Shown piece by piece: positions 28,989 to 37,355 of a stretch of 64,000 bases of DNA; positions within the stretch are counted from its first letter, which is position 1, and each line of letters begins with the position of its first letter. The notes below the pieces were generated by a model that searched no databases, was not told the DNA's origin, and saw nothing but the letters and a program-made list of their open reading frames with translations. This stretch comes from Streptomyces sp. NBC_00287 (GTDB lineage Bacteria; Actinomycetota; Actinomycetes; Streptomycetales; Streptomycetaceae). The position numbers were made by a program, and so were the translations under genes. The stretch covers positions 3,100,001 through 3,164,000 of the forward strand of contig NZ_CP108053.1 in NCBI RefSeq assembly GCF_036173105.1, written 5' to 3'.

Positions 28989-30254
28989 CTACGGGATGAG
29001 GCTTTCCAGCGCTACGTGTGGGTCCGCCAGCGCCTCCTCGTTCACCTGTGCCCTCGACCGGATCAGCCGCTGGATGGGGTCTGTGACGTCCCACACATTC
29101 ACATTCATCCCGGCCAGCACCCTGCCCTCCTTCAGCCAGAAGGCGATGAACTCCCGCTTCCCCGCGTCCCCTCGGATCACCACTTCGTCGTAGGAGCCGG
29201 GGGGCGCCCAGCCGGAGTACTCCATCCCCAAGTCGTACTGGTCGGAGAAGAAGTAGGGCACACGGTCGTAGACGACGTCCCGGCCGAGCATCGCGCGGGC
29301 CGCGACCGGGCCGCCGTTCAGGGCGTTGGCCCAGTGCTCGACGCGCAGGCTGGTGCCGAAGAGGGCGTGCGGGAAGGACGCGACATCGCCGGCGGCGTAG
29401 ATATCGGGGTCGGAGGTGCGCAGCCGCTCGTCGACGACGACTCCGCCGCCGTGCGCACGGTCGGCCAGCTCGAGGCCGGCCGCCTCGGCGAGCCCCGTCC
29501 GGGGCGCCGCCCCGATCGCGGCCAGCACGTCGTGCGCCGGATGCTCCTCGCCGTCGTCCGTACGCGCGGACAGCACCACCCCGTCCTGCCCGGTGATCTC
29601 GGTCAGCCGCGCCCCGAAGTGGAAGCGCACCCCGTGCTCGCGGTGCAGCTCGGCGAAGAGCTGGCCGAGCTCCGGGCCGAGGACGCCGTGCAGCGGGGTC
29701 GGCTCGGGCTCCACGACGGTGACCTCGGCGCCGTACTCCCGGGCCGCCGCCGCGACCTCCAGGCCGATCCAGCCGGCCCCGGCGATGACGATGTGGCCGT
29801 TGTCCCGGCCGAGCGAGGTCAGGACGTGGCGCAGCCGCTCGGCGTGCGCGAGCCGGCGCAGATGGTGGACGCCGGCCAGGTCGGTGCCCGGGATGTCGAG
29901 ACGACGGGGCTCGGCGCCGGTCGTGAGCAGCAGCTTGTCGTAGTGGACGACCGTGCCGTCCTCGCCGAAGCGGACCGTGCGCGCCGTGCGGTCGATCGCG
30001 TCGACGGTCTGGCCGAGATGCAGCTCGATGTCGTTCTGCGCGTACCAGGCGGGCTCGTGCACGAAGACGCTGTCGCGCTCCTCCTTGCCGAGCAGATAGC
30101 CCTTGGAGAGCGGCGGACGCTCGTAGGGGTGGTCGCGCTCGTCGCTGATCAGTATCACGCGGCCCGTGAAGCCCTCCGCCCGCAGCGTCTCGGCCGCCTT
30201 CGCGCCGGCGAGCCCTCCTCCGACGATGACGAATGTCTGATCCGCGTCGACCAC
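28989..30254 (-). CDS. FAD-dependent NAD(P)H oxidoreductase (ferredoxin/rubredoxin reductase type)
   Basis: 421 residues. FAD-binding VIVGGGLAGAKAAE at the N-terminus, a second dinucleotide site IVIAGAGWIGLEVAAAA near 155-170 and the FAD-ribityl motif IYAAGDVA near 285, then the reductase C-terminal domain. This is the oxygenase-coupled ferredoxin reductase family, which passes electrons from NAD(P)H to small iron-sulfur proteins. Start is GTG after GAGGAGG with 6 nt spacing. No ferredoxin or P450 gene is adjacent, so its partner is unknown. Confidence 0.88.
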   Translation of the reverse strand: MVDADQTFVIVGGGLAGAKAAETLRAEGFTGRVILISDERDHPYERPPLSKGYLLGKEERDSVFVHEPAWYAQNDIELHLGQTVDAIDRTARTVRFGEDGTVVHYDKLLLTTGAEPRRLDIPGTDLAGVHHLRRLAHAERLRHVLTSLGRDNGHIVIAGAGWIGLEVAAAAREYGAEVTVVEPEPTPLHGVLGPELGQLFAELHREHGVRFHFGARLTEITGQDGVVLSARTDDGEEHPAHDVLAAIGAAPRTGLAEAAGLELADRAHGGGVVVDERLRTSDPDIYAAGDVASFPHALFGTSLRVEHWANALNGGPVAARAMLGRDVVYDRVPYFFSDQYDLGMEYSGWAPPGSYDEVVIRGDAGKREFIAFWLKEGRVLAGMNVNVWDVTDPIQRLIRSRAQVNEEALADPHVALESLIP

Positions 30255-30389
30255 TTGATGCCTCCTCGTAAGGGTGCCGCCACATGGGAGCGTCCCGCAC
30301 GGAGCGTGATGGGGGAAGAGGGAGTGGCCCGATCAGGCCACGGAGGGTCACATTCGGGCGCGTTTTACTTCACCCACGCCCCCTCACCC

Positions 30390-31673
30390 TCACGAGTGCC
30401 CCGTAAGGCGTACGTGAAGCGAACGGGCCGAGGCGTCGGTGAGGGACGCGATCTGGTCCACGATCACCCGCTTGCGCGCCCGGTCGTCGGGTGCCCGGTC
30501 GAACAACGCCCGGAACTGAGGGTCGAGCCCCTCCGGCGCCCGCGCGGTCAGCGCCTCGGCCAGTTCGGCCACCACGATCCGCTGATCGGCCCGCAGCAGC
30601 TCCTGCTCGGCCCGCTGCATGACGTACCGGTCGGCGACGGCCTTCAGCACCGCGCACTCCAGCCGCGCTTCCTTCGGTACGACGAGCTCGGCGCCGTATC
30701 TGGTGAGCCGGCCGGTGCCGTACGCAGCGCGGGTGGCGGCCTCCGCGGCGAGGCAGAAGCGGCCGATGAGCTGGCTGGTGGCGTCCTTCAGACGGGCCTG
30801 GGCGACGGCGGTGCCGTCGTAGCCGTGCGGCCACCAGGGCTCTTCCTGCAGTCGGTCCAGGGCTTCGGCGAGTTCGGCCGGGTCGGTGTCCTCGGGGACG
30901 TACCGGCCGATGGCGACCGCGAAGACGGCCTGGCGTTCCGGTTCGGCATGCAGGCAGTTGGGGTCGATATGGCCCGCGTGCAGTCCGTCCTCGACGTCGT
31001 GCACGGAGTAGGCCACGTCGTCGGACCAGTCCATCACCTGCGCCTCGAAGGTGGCGCGGGTGCCGGGGGCGGTCTCGCGGACCCAGTCGAAGACCGGCCT
31101 GTCGTCCTCGTAGGCGCCGAACTTCAGGGACTTCGGGTCGGTGGGGTGGGCGCCTCGGGGCCAGGGGTACTTGGTGGCGGCGTCGAGGGTGGCGCGGGTG
31201 AGGTTGAGTCCTACGGAGCCCTCCGGGGTGAACCGTTTGGGCTCGATCCGGGTGAGGAGTCTGAGGGACTGGGCGTTGCCCTCGAAGCCGCCGACGTCAT
31301 GGGCGAATTCGTTCAGGGCCTGTTCGCCGTTGTGGCCGAAGGGAGGGTGGCCGAGGTCGTGGGCCAGGCAGGCGGCTTCCACCAGGTCCGGGTCGCAGCC
31401 GAGGGCGGCGCCGAGTTCGCGGCCTACTTGGGCGCATTCGAGGGAGTGGGTGAGGCGGGTGCGGGGGCTTGCGTCCCAGGCGGAGGCGCTGCGCTCGCCC
31501 GGCGTGACGACCTGGGTTTTGCCGGCGAGCCTTCTCAGGGCGGAGGAGTGGAGGATTCGCGCGCGGTCTCGTTGGAAGGCGGAGCGGCCTGGGCGCTTGT
31601 CCGGTTCTTTGGCCCAGCGTTCCACTGACGTGGGGTCGTAGCCGGGGGGTGGGATGTGGTTCTCGTGCGCCAT
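30390..31673 (-). CDS. dgt: Deoxyguanosinetriphosphate triphosphohydrolase-like protein
   Basis: 427 residues of the HD superfamily. Metal ligands are visible as [22 protein letters not shown] and [12 protein letters not shown]. Members hydrolyse dNTPs to nucleoside and triphosphate and help control dNTP pools; bacterial Dgt-like enzymes vary in specificity. The dgt-dnaG association is conserved in actinobacteria. Start is the ATG at 31673; TACTGT lies 6 nt upstream and no ribosome site is seen, suggesting a leaderless mRNA. Confidence 0.9.
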   Translation of the reverse strand: MAHENHIPPPGYDPTSVERWAKEPDKRPGRSAFQRDRARILHSSALRRLAGKTQVVTPGERSASAWDASPRTRLTHSLECAQVGRELGAALGCDPDLVEAACLAHDLGHPPFGHNGEQALNEFAHDVGGFEGNAQSLRLLTRIEPKRFTPEGSVGLNLTRATLDAATKYPWPRGAHPTDPKSLKFGAYEDDRPVFDWVRETAPGTRATFEAQVMDWSDDVAYSVHDVEDGLHAGHIDPNCLHAEPERQAVFAVAIGRYVPEDTDPAELAEALDRLQEEPWWPHGYDGTAVAQARLKDATSQLIGRFCLAAEAATRAAYGTGRLTRYGAELVVPKEARLECAVLKAVADRYVMQRAEQELLRADQRIVVAELAEALTARAPEGLDPQFRALFDRAPDDRARKRVIVDQIASLTDASARSLHVRLTGHS

Positions 31674-31735
31674 GCGTCGACAGTAAGCGCCTATGCGTCT
31701 GCCGGGTTCTGTTTTCGGGCGGGTGCGGCGTTCGT

Positions 31736-31766
31736 TGTGGCTGGTCGCGCCGTTCCCCGCGCCCCT
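31736..31766. repeat. Dispersed Streptomyces intergenic repeat
   Basis: The 31-bp segment beginning TGTGGCTGGTCGCGCCGTTC and ending CGCGCCCCT matches, with one change, a motif I recall as scattered many times in intergenic regions of Streptomyces genomes. It lies between the dgt promoter and the CbiX-like gene. No function is established. Confidence 0.6.
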
Positions 31767-31791
31767 AGGTACGTCCAGTTGCCCTTGGTTC

Positions 31792-32640
31792 TTACGCCGA
31801 CGCCAATGCTCGTTCCTTGCTCACCGGGGTTGCCAGCATCTGGTCGTAGCGGTGCAGGAGGAGTCTTGCCATCGCCGGGTGGGGGCCCAGCGGGCCCGAC
31901 GCGATCCATGGAGCCGCTTCCGCGCACTCTGTCGCGAAGCGGCCCGGGGCCGTGAAGTAGGAGGCCACGGCTATGCGGTGGTGGCCCTGGGCGGTCAGCA
32001 GCTTGATGGCGTCGGGGACCGTGGGGGTGGCCGTCGTGGCGTAGGAGGGCATCACCGGGACGCCCAGGCGCTCCGACAGCAGAGCTGCCGTGCGGTTGGT
32101 GTCCACCTTGGACTCGGGGTCGCGAGAGCCCGCCGCCGCCAGGACCACTGCCGTTCCCGGGGTCTCGGCCCAGCCCGCCTCCATCAGGCGGTCGTACAGC
32201 GCCTCCACCAGCAGGGGGTGCGGGCCCAGCGCCGTCGCCACCTTCGCCCGTACGCCGGACTCCGCCGCCATCTCGGGGATGTCTCTCTTCACGTGGTAGC
32301 CGCGGCTGAGGAGGAGGGGGACCAGGATCGCCTCTGCCGTGTTCAGGGCGGCGAGGGTGTCGGGGAGCAGGGGGGCGTTCAGTTCTATGTGGCCCAGGTG
32401 CACGGGCAGCCCCGGACGCAGTTCGCGGACTCGGTCCAGGAGGGTGTGCACCGTGCTCAGGGCTCGTGGGTCGCGGCTGCCGTGGGCCACCACCACCAGC
32501 GCGGGCGCGGTGGGGCGGCGCCGGCCGTCGAGGGAGACGAGGCTGAGCTGGCTGGCGAGCTGGCTGCTGATCCGGTTCATGAGGTGCGCCGTACTGTCGA
32601 GGGACGTGGACTCGTCGTGAAGTGATTTCGACGCCGTCAT
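31792..32640 (-). CDS. CbiX/sirohydrochlorin chelatase-like protein
   Basis: 282 residues with two related halves. The first half carries [14 protein letters not shown] and the downstream [14 protein letters not shown], giving the two His used by CbiX-type chelatases; the second half has [14 protein letters not shown], where the matching His is Ala. The family inserts cobalt or iron into sirohydrochlorin. The siroheme enzyme NirB is encoded in the same window, so iron insertion for siroheme is plausible. Start is uncertain: ATG 32640 has no clear ribosome site, nor does an internal ATG encoding MNRISSQ. Confidence 0.75.
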   Translation of the reverse strand: MTASKSLHDESTSLDSTAHLMNRISSQLASQLSLVSLDGRRRPTAPALVVVAHGSRDPRALSTVHTLLDRVRELRPGLPVHLGHIELNAPLLPDTLAALNTAEAILVPLLLSRGYHVKRDIPEMAAESGVRAKVATALGPHPLLVEALYDRLMEAGWAETPGTAVVLAAAGSRDPESKVDTNRTAALLSERLGVPVMPSYATTATPTVPDAIKLLTAQGHHRIAVASYFTAPGRFATECAEAAPWIASGPLGPHPAMARLLLHRYDQMLATPVSKERALASA

Positions 32641-32813
32641 GAACCGATGGTGGTGGGCGGAGGTTGCCGCGCCGTTGCACGGGGGTCACGGGTCTTTTCC
32701 GCAGGTTCACCGTCCGGGACCCGGGGTGTGTGAGGCGGTGTGACCTGGGGTTTCAGCGGCCGGGGTGAGCTTGGTCACGCAACCGGGGCCCGGTCATCGA
32801 CGTCCTACGGTGC

Positions 32814-33482
32814 ATGAAGATCCGCCTGCCGCGCACCCGTACCGGACAGCGGCGGCTGGTGCAGGCGCTGATGGCGGCGTGTGTGCTGGCGCTGCTGCCG
32901 ATGACCTGGATGTACGTCTCCACGGGCGACCGGCTGCGCACCGTCGCCGACGCGCCCCGCACCGATGTGGCCGTCGTCTTCGGCGCGGGTCTGTGGCAGG
33001 GGGAGCCCTCGCCGTATCTCGCCCATCGGCTGGACGCGGCGGCCGAGCTGTACCGCGCGGGGCGGGTCGAGGTCGTCCTCGTCACCGGCGACAACAGCCG
33101 TGAGGAGTACGACGAGCCGGACGCGATGCGCGCCTATCTCGCCCGGCACGGGGTGCCCGACGCGCGGATCGTCAGCGACTACGCCGGCTTCGACACCTGG
33201 GACTCCTGCGTACGCGCGAAGAAGATCTTCGGCGTCGACGAGGCCATCCTGATCAGCCAGGGCTTCCACATCCGGCGGGCCGTGGCCCTGTGCCAGGCTG
33301 CCGGGGTCACGTCCTACGGCGTCGGCGTGGACGCCGTGCACGACTCCACCTGGTACTACGGCGGCACCCGCGAGATCTTCGCGGCAGGCAAGGCCGCCCT
33401 GGACGCAATCTTCCGCCCGGACCCCCGGTTCCTCGGGCCGGAGGAACCGGGGGTCCAGGAGGCTCTCGCTAGCGGCCGGTGA
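32814..33482 (+). CDS. SanA/YdcF-like membrane protein (DUF218)
   Basis: 222 residues: an N-terminal membrane helix (about 18-36) followed by an extracytoplasmic domain with [16 protein letters not shown], the acidic [15 protein letters not shown] segment and [13 protein letters not shown], typical of the DUF218 family. E. coli SanA affects envelope permeability and vancomycin exclusion; biochemical activity is unsettled. The last 14 bp overlap the convergent crotonase gene, and a very stable hairpin lies inside the 3' coding end. Confidence 0.82.
   Translation: MKIRLPRTRTGQRRLVQALMAACVLALLPMTWMYVSTGDRLRTVADAPRTDVAVVFGAGLWQGEPSPYLAHRLDAAAELYRAGRVEVVLVTGDNSREEYDEPDAMRAYLARHGVPDARIVSDYAGFDTWDSCVRAKKIFGVDEAILISQGFHIRRAVALCQAAGVTSYGVGVDAVHDSTWYYGGTREIFAAGKAALDAIFRPDPRFLGPEEPGVQEALASGR
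33419..33456. terminator. Perfect 16-bp hairpin inside the 3' coding end of the SanA-like gene
   Basis: Arms GGACCCCCGGTTCCTC and GAGGAACCGGGGGTCC pair perfectly around a 6-nt loop, 26 bp before the stop codon and just before the convergent crotonase stop. It probably serves as a bidirectional terminator for the overlapping convergent genes; there is no long T-run. Confidence 0.65.
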
Positions 33483-34236
33483 AGCGTGGGGCGCGTTTCT
33501 CCAGGAAGGCGGTCATGCCTTCGCTCTGGTCCTCGGTGGCGAACAGCCCGTGGAACACGCGGCGTTCGAAGCGGACGCCTTCCCGCAGGCCCGTCTCCAG
33601 GGCCTGATCCACGCACTCACGCGCCGCCCTGACCGCCCTACGGCTGTAGGAGGCGATCGTCGAGGCCGTCTCCAGGGCCGCCGGGAGTACCTGGTCGTCG
33701 GGGACCACCCGGGACACCAGGCCGCTCGCCTCCGCCTCCCGGGCGTCCATCGGGCGGCCGGTGAGGATCAGGTCCATCGCCTTGGCCCGGCCGATCAGCC
33801 GGGTCAGGCGCTGGGTGCCGCCGATGCCGGGGATGACGCCCAGCTTGATCTCCGGCTGGCCGAACACCGCCGACTCCCCCGCGATCACGACGTCGCACAT
33901 CATCGCCAGTTCGCAACCCCCGCCCAGGGCAGGCCCGTTGACCGCCGCGATCTTCGGTGTGCGTAGGTCGGCGAAGTGCTCCCACGCGGCGAAGTAGTCC
34001 TCCGTCATCATGTCGACGGCCGACTTGCCCGCCATCTCCTTGATGTCGGCGCCCGCCGCGAAGACCTGTTCCGAGCCGGTGAGGACGAAGCAGCCGACCT
34101 CCGGGTCCTGATCCAACACACGGAGCGCGTCGAGGAGTTCGGCGAGCAACTCGCCGCTCAGCGCGTTGCGCACGTGTGGGCGGTTCAGGCGGACGGTGAC
34201 GACCCTGCCGTACCGCTCGATCTTGAGGTGGTTCAT
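33469..34236 (-). CDS. Enoyl-CoA hydratase/isomerase (crotonase) family protein
   Basis: 255 residues with the crotonase oxyanion-hole segments [11 protein letters not shown] and [13 protein letters not shown], and catalytic-site region [19 protein letters not shown] containing both Glu positions typical of true enoyl-CoA hydratases. It lies 12 bp after the membrane flavoprotein gene on the same strand and is probably the third gene of that operon. The reaction is likely hydration of an unsaturated acyl-CoA; with an upstream adenylating enzyme, the pathway could process an activated acid. Confidence 0.88.
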   Translation of the reverse strand: MNHLKIERYGRVVTVRLNRPHVRNALSGELLAELLDALRVLDQDPEVGCFVLTGSEQVFAAGADIKEMAGKSAVDMMTEDYFAAWEHFADLRTPKIAAVNGPALGGGCELAMMCDVVIAGESAVFGQPEIKLGVIPGIGGTQRLTRLIGRAKAMDLILTGRPMDAREAEASGLVSRVVPDDQVLPAALETASTIASYSRRAVRAARECVDQALETGLREGVRFERRVFHGLFATEDQSEGMTAFLEKRAPRFTGR

Positions 34237-34248
34237 CGGATTCCCTTT

Positions 34249-35496
34249 CTACGAGTCCCAGATCGCTCCGTACGCCGGGATGCCGCGCCGCTCCAGGCCG
34301 TGCACCACCTGCCAGGTCAGCTTCTTGTTGGAGATGCAGATGACGGCCTCGGCGTCGAAGTCCCGGTAGGCGGCGTACGCGAGGCTCACCATGTCGGGCT
34401 TGCCGTGCTGGGAGGTGTCCCAGACGACCGCGTGCGGCTGGACGGCGAGGATCTCGTCGACGAGGGTGTCGCCGTAGGTCGTACGGGGGTCGCGGGTGGC
34501 CCAGACCAGGCGGGAGGGGACTTCGGCGGCCAGCAGGTGAGGCAGGCAGGGGCCGATGCCGCTGCCGGTCGCCACGTAGACGACCTTGGTGAACAGGGTC
34601 TCGATATTGGCGACTCCGGCCGTGGTGATGCCCTTGACCCATACCTTCGACGGCTGGTCGTCGATGAAGGATCCTGTCCAGTCGCCCGCTCTGGAGATGG
34701 TCAGCCGGAAGCCCGGTCGGCCGGGGGCGGGGACGTTGGCGAAGGAGTGCCATTCCTTCAGCGGGCTGCGGCTGACCGCCGTGGAGGAGCCGGCGAACGG
34801 GGTCTCCCCGTAGTCGAAGCGGGCCAACGCCACGTGCGGGGAGGGGCGTTCGACGCGTACGTCGACCTTGCGCAGCCGCAGCCAGGGCAGCGCAACGCTG
34901 AAGGTCACCACCGCGAGGACGGCGAGGGGGACCGGGCCCGGGGTGGACATCAGTGTGTGCGTCCAGAAGAGGGCCAGCGCCATCCAGCCGCCGAAGCGGT
35001 GGATCTTCTCGAAGTGGTCGTGGTGGCGGGAGCGGAAGGGCGGTAGTGCGGTCGCGATGATGAAGGTGAGGAGGGTCAGCAGCAGCCAACCCACCCCCGC
35101 CCGGGCGTTGTTGGAGTCCGTGAGCGTCAGTGCCACGAACCAACCCGTCCCCGCCAGCGCCCCGCCCACGTGGAGCCCGCCGAAGTGGTACACCTTGCCC
35201 AGCGACCAGCGGACCCGCAGCGGCCAACTCGTCGGGGCCCAAGTGGCCAGCCTGAAGAAGAGGTTGATGACGTACTGCTGGCGGACGACGATCGCCAGCG
35301 CGAGGTTCGCGAGGGCGGCGTGGCCGAGGGTCTGCTCGGGTACGGGCCAAGTCGCCCACAGGAAGCCGAGGTTGGCCAGGATCACCAGTGCCGCCAGCCG
35401 GTTGTAGTGCATCAGGCGTGGGTGCTTGAGCAGGCGGCGCAGCGGGGAGAGCGGCGGGGGCAGTTCTACGGCCAGCCGGTCCAGGGAGGTGGTCAT
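34249..35496 (-). CDS. Integral-membrane flavoprotein with ferredoxin-reductase-like C-terminus (TmpA-like)
   Basis: 415 residues. Four to six hydrophobic helices occupy about residues 30-205, with conserved His in LGKVYHFGGLHVGG and HRFGGWMALALFWTH. The rest resembles the FAD/NAD-binding part of ferric reductases, with VYVATGSGIGPCLPHL as the nucleotide site. The arrangement recalls the TmpA family described in Aspergillus nidulans, which affects conidiation; this relation is from memory and moderately certain. Start is the ATG overlapping the stop of the upstream adenylating-enzyme gene (ATGA), so the two are coupled. Proposed role: membrane electron transfer onto a product of the adenylating enzyme. 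Confidence 0.7.
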   Translation of the reverse strand: MTTSLDRLAVELPPPLSPLRRLLKHPRLMHYNRLAALVILANLGFLWATWPVPEQTLGHAALANLALAIVVRQQYVINLFFRLATWAPTSWPLRVRWSLGKVYHFGGLHVGGALAGTGWFVALTLTDSNNARAGVGWLLLTLLTFIIATALPPFRSRHHDHFEKIHRFGGWMALALFWTHTLMSTPGPVPLAVLAVVTFSVALPWLRLRKVDVRVERPSPHVALARFDYGETPFAGSSTAVSRSPLKEWHSFANVPAPGRPGFRLTISRAGDWTGSFIDDQPSKVWVKGITTAGVANIETLFTKVVYVATGSGIGPCLPHLLAAEVPSRLVWATRDPRTTYGDTLVDEILAVQPHAVVWDTSQHGKPDMVSLAYAAYRDFDAEAVICISNKKLTWQVVHGLERRGIPAYGAIWDS

Positions 35497-37010
35497 CGGG
35501 CCGCCACCGCCATGCGCTCCTCGGCCAGCCTCAGCAGCGCCGATTTGTCGATCTTTCCGCGGTCGGTCTCCGGCAGTAATGGCAGGGGCATGACACTCTC
35601 GGGTACGCAGTAGTACGGCAGCGCCTGCGCCACCGCGCGCCGGGCCGTGTCGGGGTCGACGTCCGCCGGGCAGACGAAGGACACCAGGGTGCGCGCGTCC
35701 CGCTTCAGCGTCACCGCGCGCAGACAGCCCTCGACCGACTCCAGCACCGCCGAGACGGAGTCCAGCTCGACCCTGAAGCCGCGCACCTTGACCTGGTCGT
35801 CGGTCCGGCCGAGGTGTTCGAGGTCGCCCTCGGGTGTCCATCTGCCCAGGTCACGGGTGCGGAACATGCGGTGGCCCGGGCCGAGGAAGGGGTCGGGGGC
35901 ATAGCGCTCGGCGTTCAGGAGGTCGTTGTCCAGATAGCCCGCCGAGACACAGGCGCCGCCCGCCCACATCTCGCCGGTCTCGCCGATGGGCACCGGGCGG
36001 CGGTCGGCGTCGAGGACGTAGACGGTGTTGTTGGGGGTGGGACGGCCGATGGTGAGCAAGGGCGCCGTCGGGTCGTGGCGGCGCATGGTGTTGACGATGG
36101 TCGTCTCGGTCGGGCCGCAGCAGTTGAAGAAGGCCGCCTGCCGGGCCCAGCGGTCCGCGAGCGGGCGCGGGCAGGGCTCCCCGGCGACGGCGACCGTGCG
36201 GACGCGCGGGCAGCTCGCGGGGTCGATGCCGGACAGCACGGTCGGGGTCGCGATCAGCACGGTCGCCGTACGGGCCGCCGCCGCGATGTCCTTGCCGCGG
36301 ATGACGAGGGTGGCGCCGTGGGCGAGCGCGCCGAGGATCTCCCAGGCGGCCATGTCGAAGGCGATGTTGAGGAGCTGGGCCACCCGGTCGCCGGGGCGGA
36401 TGCCGAGGGCGCCGGGTTCGGTGAGCAGGATGTTGGCGAGGCTGCGGTGGGTGACCTTGACGCCGTTGGGGCGGCCGGTCGTGCCCGAGGTGAACAGGAC
36501 GTAGGCGCCGTCGTCGGGGCTGATCGCGGGGCGCGGGGCGGGGGCGTACGGCTGTGGCTCGTCCACGGCGATCACGCGTGGACCCCTCGGCACCCGGGCC
36601 AGATGTTCCGTGATGGTGAGGACGACTCGGGTGCGGGCGGTGCGGACGACGTGGTCGAGCTGGGCCGGGGGTGCCAGGCCGATGTCCTGCGGGACGTAGG
36701 CGGCGCCGGCCTTCAGGATGCCGAGCAGTCCGACGAGCATCGGGATCGAGCGGCGGACGAACAGGCCGACATGGTCGCCGGGCCGTATGCCCTCGCGGGC
36801 CAGGCGGGCGGCGAGGGCGTCGGCGCGGCGGTCGAGTTCGCCGTACGTGAGGAGCGCGCCCTGGTGTTCGGCGGCGACGCCGTGCGGGGTGGCCGCGGCC
36901 CGCCGTTCGAAGGCGCGGTGGATCAGCGGGACCGGGACGCGGATGGTGGGGCCGTGGCCGTACTGCCGGAAGAGGCGCTGGTCGCGGGGGGTGAGATGGC
37001 GCAGGGGCAT
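35493..37010 (-). CDS. Stand-alone NRPS-like adenylate-forming enzyme
   Basis: 505 residues: A-domain core motifs YVLFTSGTTGRPNG, NCCGPTETTI, WAGGACVSAGYLDN, RTRDLGRW and the C-terminal ETDRGKIDK with the catalytic Lys. There is no carrier or condensation domain. Specificity segment reads FDMAAWEI, unlike common amino-acid codes I know. Start set at ATG 37010 after GGAGG (11 nt); the frame extends upstream through a promoter-like TTGAGT-N16-TACAGT. Codon 478 is TTA (35577-35579), predicting bldA dependence. First gene of an operon with the membrane flavoprotein and crotonase. Confidence 0.85.
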   Translation of the reverse strand: MPLRHLTPRDQRLFRQYGHGPTIRVPVPLIHRAFERRAAATPHGVAAEHQGALLTYGELDRRADALAARLAREGIRPGDHVGLFVRRSIPMLVGLLGILKAGAAYVPQDIGLAPPAQLDHVVRTARTRVVLTITEHLARVPRGPRVIAVDEPQPYAPAPRPAISPDDGAYVLFTSGTTGRPNGVKVTHRSLANILLTEPGALGIRPGDRVAQLLNIAFDMAAWEILGALAHGATLVIRGKDIAAAARTATVLIATPTVLSGIDPASCPRVRTVAVAGEPCPRPLADRWARQAAFFNCCGPTETTIVNTMRRHDPTAPLLTIGRPTPNNTVYVLDADRRPVPIGETGEMWAGGACVSAGYLDNDLLNAERYAPDPFLGPGHRMFRTRDLGRWTPEGDLEHLGRTDDQVKVRGFRVELDSVSAVLESVEGCLRAVTLKRDARTLVSFVCPADVDPDTARRAVAQALPYYCVPESVMPLPLLPETDRGKIDKSALLRLAEERMAVAAR

Positions 37011-37355
37011 GACGGAGAGAACCTCCTGGCTGTTTGAGTGGGGAGGCGTACGCCGTGCGGAAGCCGTGCAGCGGCGCCTGGCTGCACGTGGGCTCGACTG
37101 TAGCTCCGGTTCTTCAACACTCAACTAGGCGTGATCGGCCAAGTAAGGAACGAAATGCGTCACATGTGACGTCTTTCACCTCAGGGGCAACTTTCTCCCC
37201 GCTCGGCGGCAACTGAGCGGTGTGCCGGTCCGCGCCTCACGCCGGTTGGCCGGTCCGGCCTCACGTCGGCCGGGCTCCGGTGGGGAGGTCGCCGTCGACG
37301 CGGCGTAACAATCCGCCGTCACGACACGTAACACGGCCGAAGCACGCTGGAGGGC
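37011..37355. promoter_or_regulatory. 345-bp divergent intergenic region between adenylating-enzyme operon and nasA
   Basis: No gene is visible. It holds a minus-strand promoter TTGAGT-N16-TACAGT (37097-37124), a perfect 14-bp palindrome CGTCACATGTGACG (37158-37171), and three GTnAC half-sites at 37305, 37318 and 37328 before nasA that might belong to a GlnR-type site, though spacing (13 and 10 nt) differs from the usual 11. Confidence 0.55.
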
